64,000 bases of DNA from Acanthopleura granulata. Its lineage: Eukaryota > Mollusca > Polyplacophora > Chitonida > Chitonidae. The DNA lies in contig JABBOT010000009.1 in assembly GCA_016165875.1 (NCBI GenBank), forward strand, positions 17,230,790-17,294,789. Direction: 5' to 3'. Below are positions 43,500 to 56,400 of this stretch, one piece after another (position 1 is the stretch's first letter; every line of letters starts with the position of its first letter). The position numbers and the translations under genes are program-made. The notes beneath the pieces are model-generated. The model did not search any database. It saw only the letters and a list, made by a program, of their open reading frames with translations, and had not been told where the DNA came from.

Positions 43500-44376
43500 G
43501 ATGGAAAACGTGCGCGATCAGTTACAGTTCACGAGTGTCGTGTGTTATGCTGTTGTTGCTATATTCGTAACCTGTAGCAGTTTTATCACCGTAGTGTCGG
43601 CTGGGCGCGATGTCGATAACTTGAGACAAACGAAATTGTACGAGGCAAATTAGATGTCGTTTCTCAGTCATTACATTCTCGGCACTGCTGTCCCTCTTCG
43701 TTGGTTTAAACTTGTTCTGGCCACGGTATGTCTGAAGTAATGCTGATGCGGCGTTAAGATGTAATCTTTGATACATTATTTCTTACATTTATTTCTTAAT
43801 ATGCAGTTGAGGATTTTACCAGTATCACTAAATAACCCATTATATCTGTATGCAATATGTTGTTTTGAGAGGATCCCCTACTGGCCATTAGCTCTGGAAC
43901 ATCCTCATTAAAACAAATAAATAATTAAATTAAATGCAGTTGAGGATGTGTTTTTTGTGTAAATGAAATGGCTTAAAACTATAGTTTTTCCTCCAGCGCC
44001 AGTGTTAGTCCAGAAATTAAAGTTTAGTCTGCTGTGACCTCAAGGGTGATAAATATCTCTGTTTGGTAAAGAGGCCAAATTCGGTTATAAGCTGGTCCCA
44101 CGTTCCCAAGAAGTTCATCGATGACGTCACTTCCGGTCATTGACGAGGGATGTGCACTAAATAAAAATATTATTCAGAAATGTAACATACGCCTCAAAAA
44201 TAATTTAAAAAAAAATGTTTTCATTTCCTCTTGTGCATAACTTTCTTCATTTCCCCAAAAAGCACACATTCATTTTTGAGGATCTTTTCAAGTTTCCCTT
44301 CGCTCCCATTGGCATATACTCCTTTTCTATTATATCAGTGGGAGACAGAAAGCCACATCAGTCAACCGAGTCAATC
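43500..44376. other. Upstream region of gene 2
   Basis: It may hold the promoter and 5'UTR of gene 2. A CRE-like GATGACGTCACTTCCGG near 44123 (ETS/CRE-type sequence) is the only regulatory-looking motif. A pyrimidine tract with tatcag at about 44336 may end a 5'-UTR intron. Confidence 0.3.
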
Positions 44377-44484
44377 ATGAAGATCAAGGAGGCTGTGCTG
44401 ACCCTGTTGGACATGAAGACCATTATAATGGCAGTCCTCACTCCCATCTTGCTGCTGCCTATTCTCTATGAAGTGGAGGGAGAT
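44377..44484 (+). CDS. Gene 2 exon 1 (start codon, first membrane segment)
   Basis: ATG at 44377 opens MKIKEAVLTLLDMKT followed by LTPILLLPILY; donor gtaagt, phase 0. The open frame extends upstream to an ATG at 44215, but that part is unlike the family. A pyrimidine tract plus tatcag at about 44336 suggests a 5'-UTR exon boundary there. Length and sequence match gene 1 exon 1. Confidence 0.86.
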
Positions 44485-47400
44485 GTAAGTCATCACTCTT
44501 GGTTTCACATATTACATTCTATGCAATGTTTGCTTCTTTGTTTATGCTACTTGCTTTTCATGGAACATCCCTGATTCATTTTTAGCTCTATTGGCCGAAG
44601 ACCAGGTTTCTGTTCCACAAAGCATTCGTAAACTACGTTGATTGTTACTACCATGGCAACGTGAGTTAGAGATGGATAGCCTAAGATTGCTTTGTGGAAC
44701 CGGGCGCTGAAGAGGTCATATTACCAAGTTCTCCGGCGTTCGCTCTCCTACCTCTCTTACAGTCTTTGTTCGATTTCACGGAAAGTGTAGACTACATCAA
44801 GATACATTATTCGCAGTATCGATTTTCGATTTCGGTGATCGATTGTCCATCGGTCTGTCTGTTTATCCAGCATATGTTAACATTCTCCTACACTTTTTCT
44901 ATTATTTAGGATCCATTTTCCTTTTCGATGAATAGTTCAAAATGCTACTACTCTTACAGGTTTTGTTCGATTTCAACAACACTCAGTTCAAGTGTAGGCG
45001 ACATCAGGATACATAATCCATAGTGTCCATTTTCCATTTCAGTTTGGTTGTCCATCTGTATCTGGGTTTAACAGAGCGCTACTCCTCCTAAGGTTTTGTC
45101 TGATTTCAGTCAAAATTGGTTCAAGTGCAGAGCACATCAAGATACATAATTCGTAGTATTGATTCTTAATTTCGATGATCAGTTGTTCGTCTGTCTCTGT
45201 TCATCAAGTGCATGTAACACATCTTTCAAAACACAAATCCGCCCGCAGGTTTTGTCTGATTTCAATGAAAATTGATTAAATTGAAAGACAGCTCATGTTC
45301 ATAGTCAAATTTGTCAAGAAGGTTGGACAATGTTTTATTCATTTCGTTAAGGTATTTTTTCTAACAGCTGCTACAAAAATGGAAACTGACATTTAACCGT
45401 TCTCCGTCGGCTAACATGAAACGCATTCTGCGTGAGCTGTGACGTAATTGTTCCAAGTGCGGAACTCTCATCACTTGAGACTGTAGTAAGCTGTAAGTAT
45501 ATATCTAAATTAATAACATGAAATGATCAAGAAACTCTATCCCGCCAGAACACAATGACCTGGAAATACTTCGCAGCATTGCTTGCACATGTATTTGATA
45601 TAATTAAGGTATATAACATTAAAACAGTGTCCTGGCCATATGTTATCACATATTAGATTTACAGCGGATATCTACTAGCTCTCTGATTGGTCAGTCTCTC
45701 ATTAGCTTGAAGCATGGGCGCCTCCAGATCCCCAGTCGACAGCAAAATACTCCACACTTCAAAGGAAGATAATTCAGCAACGAATTCATACAAACTCAAA
45801 CAGTTTTACCCATTCAAAAGAGAATTTTATAATCTTTTTAATGAACAGTGCCTCAGTCATGAGCTATCTTTTACTGTAAGTGTAGGCTACATCAAGATAC
45901 ATAATTCTTAACGTCCATTTTTCATTTCTATGATCGATCTGTCTGTCTGTTCATACAGCATATGTTAACGTTTCTTTTAAAATGCTACTAACTACTGATA
46001 TAGATTTTCCAATTTCAAGAAAACTTGGTACAAGTGAATCAAGATACATATTTTGTAGTTTGAATTTCGATTGCACACTGTTACATACTATTACACATAC
46101 ATAATTTTTCTAATCTACTGGTTGTCACAACCTTGTCTCATCAGGTACTCTGGTTCAAACTCCTGGTTATTTTTTGTTTGTTTTGGTGTTGACCAGGGGA
46201 AGGGAATGGGGGAGGGGCGGCGTAAGTGCCATTTACGCAGTCTAGCGTTTGTTAAAAACCACGACGTGGATATCTAGATAACAGCATTGGAAAGTTCGCG
46301 AGTACTTTTTCAAAGTTCCGTGGTTTATTCTAGGCACCCCTTGGATTCTTCTACCCATAAAACTGAACTACATCGTATCGGCGAAAAACACTTTTCTTCA
46401 GTGAGCTGTCGAAGGAGAATTAAGTAAATTCAATGTTAAGGAAATACCAAAAACCAGGGCATAATACCCAATGTCTGATGATGTATGTTGTGTACAGTAA
46501 CAACCACAACAACTCGGTGTTAGAATGAAAGGCTGCTCGGCATGTCTGCTGTCGTTACCCCATCTGCGGCTATTGGCATTAGAGGTCTTTAAGATCAAGG
46601 GGGGGGGGTTTGGAATCTGACATACTATGATATAATAACTGATCCAGTCACACTGTATCAATGTATCAAAGTGTATTATACTTCGAATAATTGCTGAGGG
46701 TTTTTCTTTTTCATCATAAAATCTACTGCAAATTATCGGTCACGGTTTTATTCTCGTAGATTATACACGAATGAGCAGCACGTAGCTACACATTGGGATC
46801 TTGATTTGACCAGAGCATTTGTATTCGTGCACTCACTGGGATACCCGTGGACTAAGCATCCCCGATGCCAGACCACCTAAGAACCCCTGACAATTAGATG
46901 GGAAATCGTTCCCCTGTCGTTCAAGTCGTTCGCCAACTTGCTCACAGTGGCAGATCTACTGTAGAGTGACGCAAAGGCTTCCCTGCTATGCGGGTTAAGT
47001 TGTTATGTAACAGTTTTGGCTGTGCAGTACGCCAGCAATAAAAATAGTCTCTACTAACCATGAACGCCCACCCTGTTTTTTTTGCACAATAATTTGTCCG
47101 CTATAAAACCTCTTACATTCAGACCTATAAGAATTTGGAATTAAAATAAGTTTTGTTTCGGATTTTGCCAAATATTTATTAAGGTGAACTGACAAACACA
47201 CGCAGTTGCCTTTCTCCACATGAAACGATTGGATATGTTGACACCTAACGTGTTACGCGTTGAAACGGTCTGATAACGTAGACACCACGTGGAAGTTTGT
47301 ACCTTATCCGGGGAACAATGACCTTCAGCCTATGAACTATTTCCTCAGGTGAATATGCCATTCGTGTGGCCCTCGAAAATATTTAATTTTTTTTTTCGAT

Positions 47401-50400
47401 TTACAAAAATATGATTGCATGAACCAACGAGGCACTTTGCAACAGATTAGAACCCTCCAGCTTGATATCAAAGACGCACAAATCATTTTGGTCCACGTAA
47501 TCATATTTTTATTAGGATGGGAATCCTCTCCGCGAAACGCCCTAAAATTGCGAAATCTGCTTCAGACCTTACTTTTGTCTTCTGATAAAACCAAAGGTAT
47601 GAATCACACTGCCCCAATTTTTCACATATATGTTGCACAGTAGTTGTACTTCAGATTCAAGTAGATTTTCTCTTCTGTTTTGTACGAATAAAATTACCCC
47701 TCACTCCTGCAACACCATGAGACGATTTGCCATCAAGATGTAGGGGTCCTTTGTATTGCTTCATGTGAATGTTTCTTATAAGTGATGAAGAGCCGGCATT
47801 TTGAATGATTCTAGACCAATAACGTCTAATAAATTGCTATTAAAATGACTGCATTTTTGGCCTTATTGTGCTACAAGCATGGTGCTGGGGCCTGGTGCTA
47901 CTTGTCAATCACTTAAAGGAATAATTAAAACAGTGTGCCAACTGTCACTCTGTCTTCACTGCTCTGGTTTTACCCTTTGCTGTAGTCTCTTATTTTCTAG
48001 TGGTGCTTTCCCTGCAGGTTTTATTTAAAGTCACATACCTTTAATGTGATTTCACATTTCATATATATATCATATAATTCCTAAGACATACACGTGTGCG
48101 ATTACCGTAATGGAAACTACAACTAACCCTCTGTTTCATTTCATGTTACGTTCCATCGAAGCCTGGACGATGTGCATACGTCGTTGGTATCTTGATCGTG
48201 TTTTGGGTTTTCGAGGTTCTGCCACTTCCGGTGACGTCATTGCTCCCCGCCCTCCTGTTTCCGGTGCTGGGTGTACTGACAACTGGCCAAGTTTGTGCAG
48301 AGTTTATTAAGGTAGGCGCATTTTCTGAACCATTCCCGCCTGTTAATTCACTCGTTGACCTCCAGGCTTATCATACATAGGTCTATATCGTTCTGGAAGG
48401 GGAGTAATCCTGACCAACTGTCATGGCATATTAGATGCAAATGGTTATCTCCCTTCCAGTTGAAGATACACGTATAATAGCACACCCATTGGCCTGATTG
48501 CTTCGCCCTGAGTTAGCAAGATTAAGTCAATAGAACATATTTGCAGCTATTTGCTTAATACAAGCTAGAGCCTAAGACCAATAATAAGGCTACCTTCTCT
48601 TTGTTTTTAATTGATCGGTAACAAATATTTTTTATATATGAAGGGGCCTTATAGTGTGTTAGAGTGATACTGTGTAGATGTGTTAAATGTGTTGACAACA
48701 CAGCATGTTCTGTTAGTAATTCTAAACCAGTCTAAAAATTGCATTTAACATCACTGCAAGTTTTTTAACCTAATTCTGAATAAACCACGATGCTAAGGGG
48801 GTTTAAGTTGTTACTTCTTAAACACTTACATGAACAGTTAGAATAAAACCCTAAGTAAGGTAAAGTGACAAGAGACAGTTACGCGCGATCATTTGACAAC
48901 TATCACACTGCTCTGGTTTTACTCTCTACGTTATAATCTTTTACACTCTTACACACTTGTTAACAAGGACTGAGCGATCGGGGCCTTTGACGATTTATTT
49001 CATATTTTTCATAGTCGTATCTGATTCCTTTTTTTATTTAGAGCAGCCAGCGTATCGCGATTGAGATATCTCTATTTGTTTTCGACATGGAAATCATTCA
49101 GACTAATAGATTACAGCTTGATTTTTCGTCATGCCTAGATTATGGACTCTTTCTCTGCCTCACTGAAACCTGATAACTGCTTAAGTCTCACTTACAATTT
49201 CGCAGATTTATTTACCATCTGCACGTATATCAGTATTTCTTACACATCCGTTTGAGAAGTTGTATTTTGGGTTGTTTTGCAAACGAATTTTATGACGAAC
49301 GTCCTTTCAGGTAATGTTTAACTGAATTCTATGATTATGATGGTGGACATACCTCAATTGACGTCGAATTTTGGCGGACGTTGATTCAGTTCTCGATTTT
49401 CAGCATCGTTTTTTCTCTCCAGTTTTGATTTACCAAATTTATTTTCCTAAGGCATCAAAACCTTCCGGCAAATCGGCGCTATCTCACTAATGCAATGAGG
49501 TTCACAGATTTGGAACTTGATGAGTTCAAAGTGTTGCCCATAAAGATTTTTTGTATTGCTAAACCCATTAGTCATAAACATTGGTATATTTAGCACTTTA
49601 CTCTGTGTTATAAATGTCCATTCAGTTACATCAGTCGGGGCTATTAGCATTTTATTCTGTATTGTAGAGTCCAACGATTACAGTCATCGGGATATTCTGC
49701 CTCGTGGCTGCCGCCGAGCGTTGGGGTCTTAACAAGCGAATGGCTTTGAGGATGCTCACATTGTTCGGAACCAAGCCTCATTGGTTTGTACATGTTATGG
49801 TAGTGTTTAAATTTGTCAAAGTCATTTGATAAAGTTCGAAAACAACAGTCATAACCAATACCATGTAAAACCCTAATATGCTATCAACATTCGTGGCCGA
49901 CGGGGGGGGCGTACGTAGGAAGGTCTGCTAGAAACCTGCAGATGGTCGTTGTTTTCCCACGGACTCTCTCCGGTTTCCTCCCACCATAAATTTAGTTATG
50001 TTTTGAAAGTCTTACTTAGGATCAAAATTGCTTTGTGGACTAGATCCAAGTTGCGGTGGTCGGCGGTATGCTTTGACAAGAATAAAGCTTTAAACATAGC
50101 AATTCATATATATGGTCAAATGAGGCACGATAGCGATGAGGTTAACCATAATATTTAGCGGCAGGGGATAATGCCAATAGCATTTATGCTCCAGCCCACA
50201 GTTAAACCTACAGATTACTGTGCTTGCTGAATGACGGCAGATTATGTTGATGCTGTTAAATGATTACATTAGGCGTCTCCGTAGCCGGGTGGTTAGCGTG
50301 GTAGTACAGGTTATTAAATGTGACCAATACTATCCCTGTGAGTTCGTCCAGCTCATGCTGGCCACGTCTCCAGTGATACGTGGAAATGTCTGCCAGCAAC

Positions 50401-53400
50401 CTTCGAATGTTAGTGGTTTTTCCTCAGGCATTGCCTGGATTCTTTCTACCATAATGTTAAGCCCGTGGTGAAAGTGAAATATTTCTGAATATACGGCGTA
50501 AAACACCAATCATACACATGTATTTACTTATTTATTTGATTGGTGTTTTATGCGGTACTCAAAAAATATTTCATTTATACGACGGCGGCCATCATTATAT
50601 TTGGAGGAAACCGGACAAACCGTCCCAGGGGAAACCTACGACTATCACCAAGGATTAAATAACAAATAAATAACTATTATGTTAAGTGACCAACATATTC
50701 TGTCATTCCAACAGAACACATGTTCTTTCCGTGGTGAAACCAATATCCATGTTTTCCGCAGCATAATATTACCCCGCGGGATTATCATCTAATCTATGAT
50801 CACTCTAGAAAGTATAAACATGACAGCATATGGTTTTTAGAGTGTATGTTTTAACTTTTTTGTACAGGTTGATCTTTGGGATGTTGGTTTGTACAGCAAC
50901 TTTGTCCGTGTTTATCACGGCTGGCGTGACCGTTCTAATGATGCCTATTGTCTGTAACGTTGTGGACAAAATGAAGAACGTGGAACACACTAAAGGTAAT
51001 TTGCACGCTAATACTGATATACCATATATGGGAAGGTGTGCCAGCAATTTGTGGATGGTCGTGGATTTCCTCCGGGCTCTGCCCGGTTTCCTCCCATCAT
51101 AGTGCTGGTAGCCGTCGCGTAAATGAAATATTCTTGAGTACGGCGTGAAACACCAATCAAATAAATAAATAAATGAATAAATAAATAAATAAATAAATAT
51201 ATAAACAATGATGTAGTTTGAGGACAAAAAGGTCAATCACTTTTCAAAGGTATAAGGGATACAAGATTGATTTTGTTGATTGTTCCAGTGCTATAATAAG
51301 AAAGACGGAAGTTCAATTTCTTAGGGTATACAAGTAGCAAGGCTGATTTTGCTGAAAGACGGAAATTCGTGTTTAATTATTAGAGTCTGTCAATCACCTT
51401 AAACTCTGATTTCTCTTAGAGTAATATAAATTGGCACTTTTGTAAAAAAAAATTAGTGTCGTTAACTAAAAGTGCTATTTCTTCATACAAATTTCTTTTG
51501 CAGATATAGAGATGCAAGCCGCCGAGACCAACTCTGAACTTCGAGAAGACATCAGCGCTGGTGGAAAATCCGACAAGTATGCTGACAATGTCATTTAGTC
51601 ATTATTCTACATTTATTCACTCATTTCTTTTCTCTAAGACGACGGCCTGAAAACGTGATTCCAAATTTAAATTGATGATTTTTTCAGACATGAATTAAAG
51701 ACACAATTGGTCCGCCAGTAACCTGCAGATGGTCGTGGGTTTCCTCCGGGCTCTTCCCGGTTTCCTCCCCCCATAATGCTGGTCGTCGTCGTGTATTAAT
51801 CAATATTCTTGAGTACGGCTTAAAGCGCTAATCAAATAAATGAATAAATAAATAAATAAATTAATGATTATTAATTATTTTAGATTATTTACATAAATTT
51901 TCCGTTGAAATAATAAATGGTATATGTTGGGTACCATGACAAGATACCATGATAAAGACACAATTCGTGTTCTTTTGTCACCATTAATAGTTGCTAAAAG
52001 TAATGACCAGAACGAGATTTTCCTCGTTTTCTAACTCGCTTGCGTTTGAAATCCTCGTTTTAACTGCAGGACATGAACTTTGTGCAGTAACTGAATAAAT
52101 CATTTTATCAAAACTTGATAAATTAGGCGTAGGTATAGGAACCACTGAGATAGAAAATATAGTGTGTTAACATTGTTTCTCCTTCAACCACAGCGGGGAT
52201 CACCAAGACGAGATTAGCCGCCTGTTCAAGGCGCTCTGCCTCTGTGTATGCTACGGCACGTCAATCGGCTCCTCCATTCTGCTAACAGGAGCGCCAGCTA
52301 ATTTGGTTGCCTTTGGCCTGACAGAAGAGTACGTGTGTTGCTGTTTATGAATTATGCCATCAACATCGCGTGTTTGGGCAATTGTTGACCAATTACGTCT
52401 TATACATTGTTTTTATCGGCACAATTTTTTTAGTCAGCTAATTCTGCTTAAGCCGTGCTGCTAGAGAGTTGTATAAGCTGTTGCTTTTTAAGCATTTACA
52501 TGAACAGTTAGAGGTTAGCCTTTTGTACAGGATCTATGGCAGAAGAGTAAGTCTGGGATCTGTAACAGAAGTTTAAGTCGGGGATCTGTGACAGAAGAAG
52601 AAGGCTAGGATATGTCAGAGAATGGTAAGTCTGGGATCTGAGACAAAAGATTTAATCTGAGACTTGTGACGGAAGAGCAAGTCTGGGATCTATGGCAGAA
52701 GAGTAAGTGTGGAATCTGTGACAGGCAATTCAACCTGGGATCTATGAGAGAAGAGTAAGTCTGAGATCTGACAGAATATTCAGACCGGAATTTGTGATAA
52801 AAGAGTAAGCCTTGGATCTGTGACAGAATGGTAAGGCAAGGGATTTCTAACAGAAAAATGTCTGGGATCTGTGACAGAAGAGTAAACCTGGGATCTGTGA
52901 CAGAAGAGTAAGACTGGGATCTGTGACAGAAGAGAAAGCGTGGGATCTGTGACAGAATAGTAAGTGTGGAATCTGTGAAAGGAAATTCAATCTGGAATCT
53001 GTGACAGAAGAGAAGGCCTGAGATCTGTATCAGTCTGTGATACTCCAGTTCCATAAAACAGACATCAAATATGTGAAAAGTCTTTACCTTGATGTTAAAC
53101 AATAAATGAGTAAACATAAATGATTTTGCTTAACTCAGCTGCATGGTTTGGTTTATTTCACTCTCTTTGCTTAAACTGATTTTGGGAACCTCTGTGACCG
53201 AGGGGATTAGCGTGCCTTCGCGGCGTTAGGACCCCGTAAGTGTCACCAATGCGGTCGCTGTGGGTTAAGTCCAGCTCATGCTGACTTCCTCTCCGGTTAC
53301 GTGGTTTGGTCTACCAGCAACTTGCGGATGGTCGTGGATTTCCCCCGGGCCGCCGTCGTACATGTGAAATATTCTTGAGTACGGCGTAAAGCATAAAATA

Positions 53401-56400
53401 AATAAACTGACTTTGTTTTGAATTTGTTTTCATACTTTTTAGACTTAGTCTTAACTTTGGATTTATTGATTTTGCCTTATTTTTACATATGTCTTTGCCT
53501 TGGTTTTATATCTCGCACTGATTTGATTTACACCAGTTCGCTTTGGTTTTACTAACTTTCTCTTATCCCCCATTGCCTTGGCTCGGTTTAATATCAATTT
53601 CAATTTGCTTCGGTTTGTCCGTTTTTGGTTGCCATACTTTCCTCTGGTATAACCTATTTTTGTTAAATTGTTTTTGTTTAGGGCTAAGATACTCGTAAAG
53701 ACAGGGGTAAATATAAGTTCTGTTTTGCCCTTGACCTTCACAGGTTATACAGTCGCTACGGCTTGCCATCCAGACTGACCTTTCTGGGCTGGTTCATTTG
53801 CGCGGGACCTCTCTGTGTTGTTGTTGTTTTACTCACATGGGTCTGGCTCGTCATATTCTTACTTAGAGGAAGGTAAGAACAATAAATTCAGATTCCCGGA
53901 ATTTATGATTTATAAACCGAAATTTTTGGATGAAAATCTTGAATTCAAACAGGATATTTTTCTACCTAAAATAACAAGAAAGAACGGTTAGCTAACTCCA
54001 AGACAGATCAGAAAACGATAGATGAAATATCAGTGTTTTGATAATGGCTATTTTCGAACTAATCCCTTGTCCATTTCTGAGTTGTGAAATCACTAATAAA
54101 TGTTAAATTAACCCTTGATGTAAATTGTTACCCCTGATGGTTTGTTTGTTAAGTTGTGAAATTGTCAGATGGACCATATTTTGGCGTAATGTATATGTGT
54201 GAAATCTACATTCATCTGATGTTCTATGAAACCTGTAAAATGCATAAAATATATTTGATAGTATTACAGCAAACTACGGTGAGATATAATCAAGATACAT
54301 TTTAAAGCTCATTGTTCTGGATGTAACCCATAAAGCTCACCTACGAAACATTCAAAGCCATATAGTTAGGCGAGAAAAAATCTTTATATATAATTCAGAG
54401 GCGGTTGTCACAATGTGATTTCTACTTTATGTGTGTGAGCGTCCGCCTCGAGGTCGGGAGATCAGGAATCAATCCCGGGTCGGGTCATACCAAGCACTTT
54501 AAAATGATACTCGTTGCTGCCTTGCTTGACGCTCAGCACTGAGAGGTTAGAGCAAGGAAACGTGCCTGGTGGGCGCAGTGTCAGTATAATGTGACTGGAT
54601 GTGGTGTCATTTCTAGTGTCTTCGGCATGATGTTCCAGTGGCAGCATGGACTCACTCTGCCACAAGAAGACAAAGTATTCTAAGGACTCTTTGTCGTCAA
54701 ATGGCTGACAAATTGTTAAGTACGACGTAAAACCCATGCATACATACATATACATACTTTATGTGTGATGTAGCTTTTTTCCATTTTCGTGTGTCCATTT
54801 GTAAAAAGTCAGATAACTTGTAAACCTGCTTTCCGTCTTTAACAAAGCGTCCGGGGCTATGTACCCTTTTGTCCTTTCCTGTAGTAAATCACACTTTTCG
54901 ATGAATGACGTGTGACCATAAAACACTTTCGTAGTACACAAATAATGCAACGTCGCAGCAGGAAACGATGGGTTTTCACTGTGATTTTGATCCTTTGTGT
55001 AGGCCGTCTCTCAATACCCAACCATTTTTGTTGACAGAGGCCTTTTCAGGCGGTCAGTAACCACAGAGGAAATGAAGGAAGCGGAAGAACGCGTCAAAGA
55101 GCATTTGAATCAAGAATACAAGAAAATAGGTCCTTGGAGGTAAATGACGTTCGTAATCCAGAAAGTAGCTTCTATTTCTTTACTCATTTCTATTCCTGTG
55201 TTGTTTTTTTGTTGTGTTTTTTCATGTATTGTATGCTAACGCATAGAAATGCATTATCTAGTCATGAGAATTTCCCAAATCTAAGACCGGAAGTTGTTGA
55301 CCAAAGCACAACCAATAACAAATTGTTCTAAACATGATGTACAGGTTTAATCTTTCTGGTGTCCAGTTTTACTACATGTTCTTTTTTTAAAAGTATTACA
55401 GTGAGGAGATGTGAAGTAAACAATTCAGTAAAATGAATAGACCATTTAAAAATTTCCCTTTTTCTCCTCGCGTGCAGGAATATTTTGTTGTTTTTGTGAG
55501 GGTCATTCGGGCTGCAGTGCCAGACGTGTTAGTTTGTGGGAGTTAAATGATTCAGAGGACAAATCTTTATCGCTATATATAAATGAACAAAAATTTAAGT
55601 GACTCAGCGTAATTTTGATTGTTTTCACAGTGTTAGATGTGTGATCACTTTCGTTTTGTTTTCGTGACGCTTTGCACCTTCTCGGGCCGCACGCCTGCTT
55701 GATACTCGGCCTCCATCTTGTAAAATCATTCATCATCGAAGGCCTGCCATATTCAGTAAATATTGCTTCACTTGCTGAATGTAGAAGATCAATAGCAGTT
55801 GAACAGTGGTGGATTTGGATCAGTACTTATTACGGTTTTGCCGAATACACAGACCCGATCTCAGATCGGCAGGCTGGAGATCAGACCGCGTTGCTTTTAA
55901 GCCAGCCCTACTAAGTGCCAGTGGTTATGTCAAGCGATTTAAATCTTTTTTCCAGCTTTTAACAACTAATTAGTTTAGAATGGTACAAATCCAGATCCAG
56001 ATGTAAAAGTAAGTTTAGGTTTAAACTTTTTAAAGGCCTCAGAAGTCACAAGTCGGAAATAACGACAATTGGAAGCTGTATAATGCAGGGTATGCGAAGA
56101 GAAAATTTATAAAACTCTTTATATCTTATTACATGATTTTTATGAGATTTATTTGGGTAATCTGAGATGAATTGGGGTGTTCTTAACAGTTCAAATGGAG
56201 TCGACATTGTCCGACCACAAGGAGCAGGAATCTATCACTGCTCTGTATATAGGCTACCATGCATGGCTCACCTGGTGTATCCTTTGTATAAAAAGTGCGA
56301 GAGACTATGTTAGCTGGATATCACTTTCTTAGGGTAGACATTCATATATGTATGCTGTTTAAAATGTTCACTAGTTAAACTATGTAAATTATGGTGTATC

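Noticed and set aside
44215..44376. Upstream in-frame ATG for gene 2
   Set aside because: The 54 added residues have no counterpart in gene 1 or in SLC13 proteins, and an acceptor-like site lies between. The ATG at 44377 matches gene 1.
52605..53117. 170-residue minus-strand open frame with repeats
   Set aside because: It is an antisense reading of the 26-bp minisatellite; a repeat period not divisible by three gives long frames by chance.
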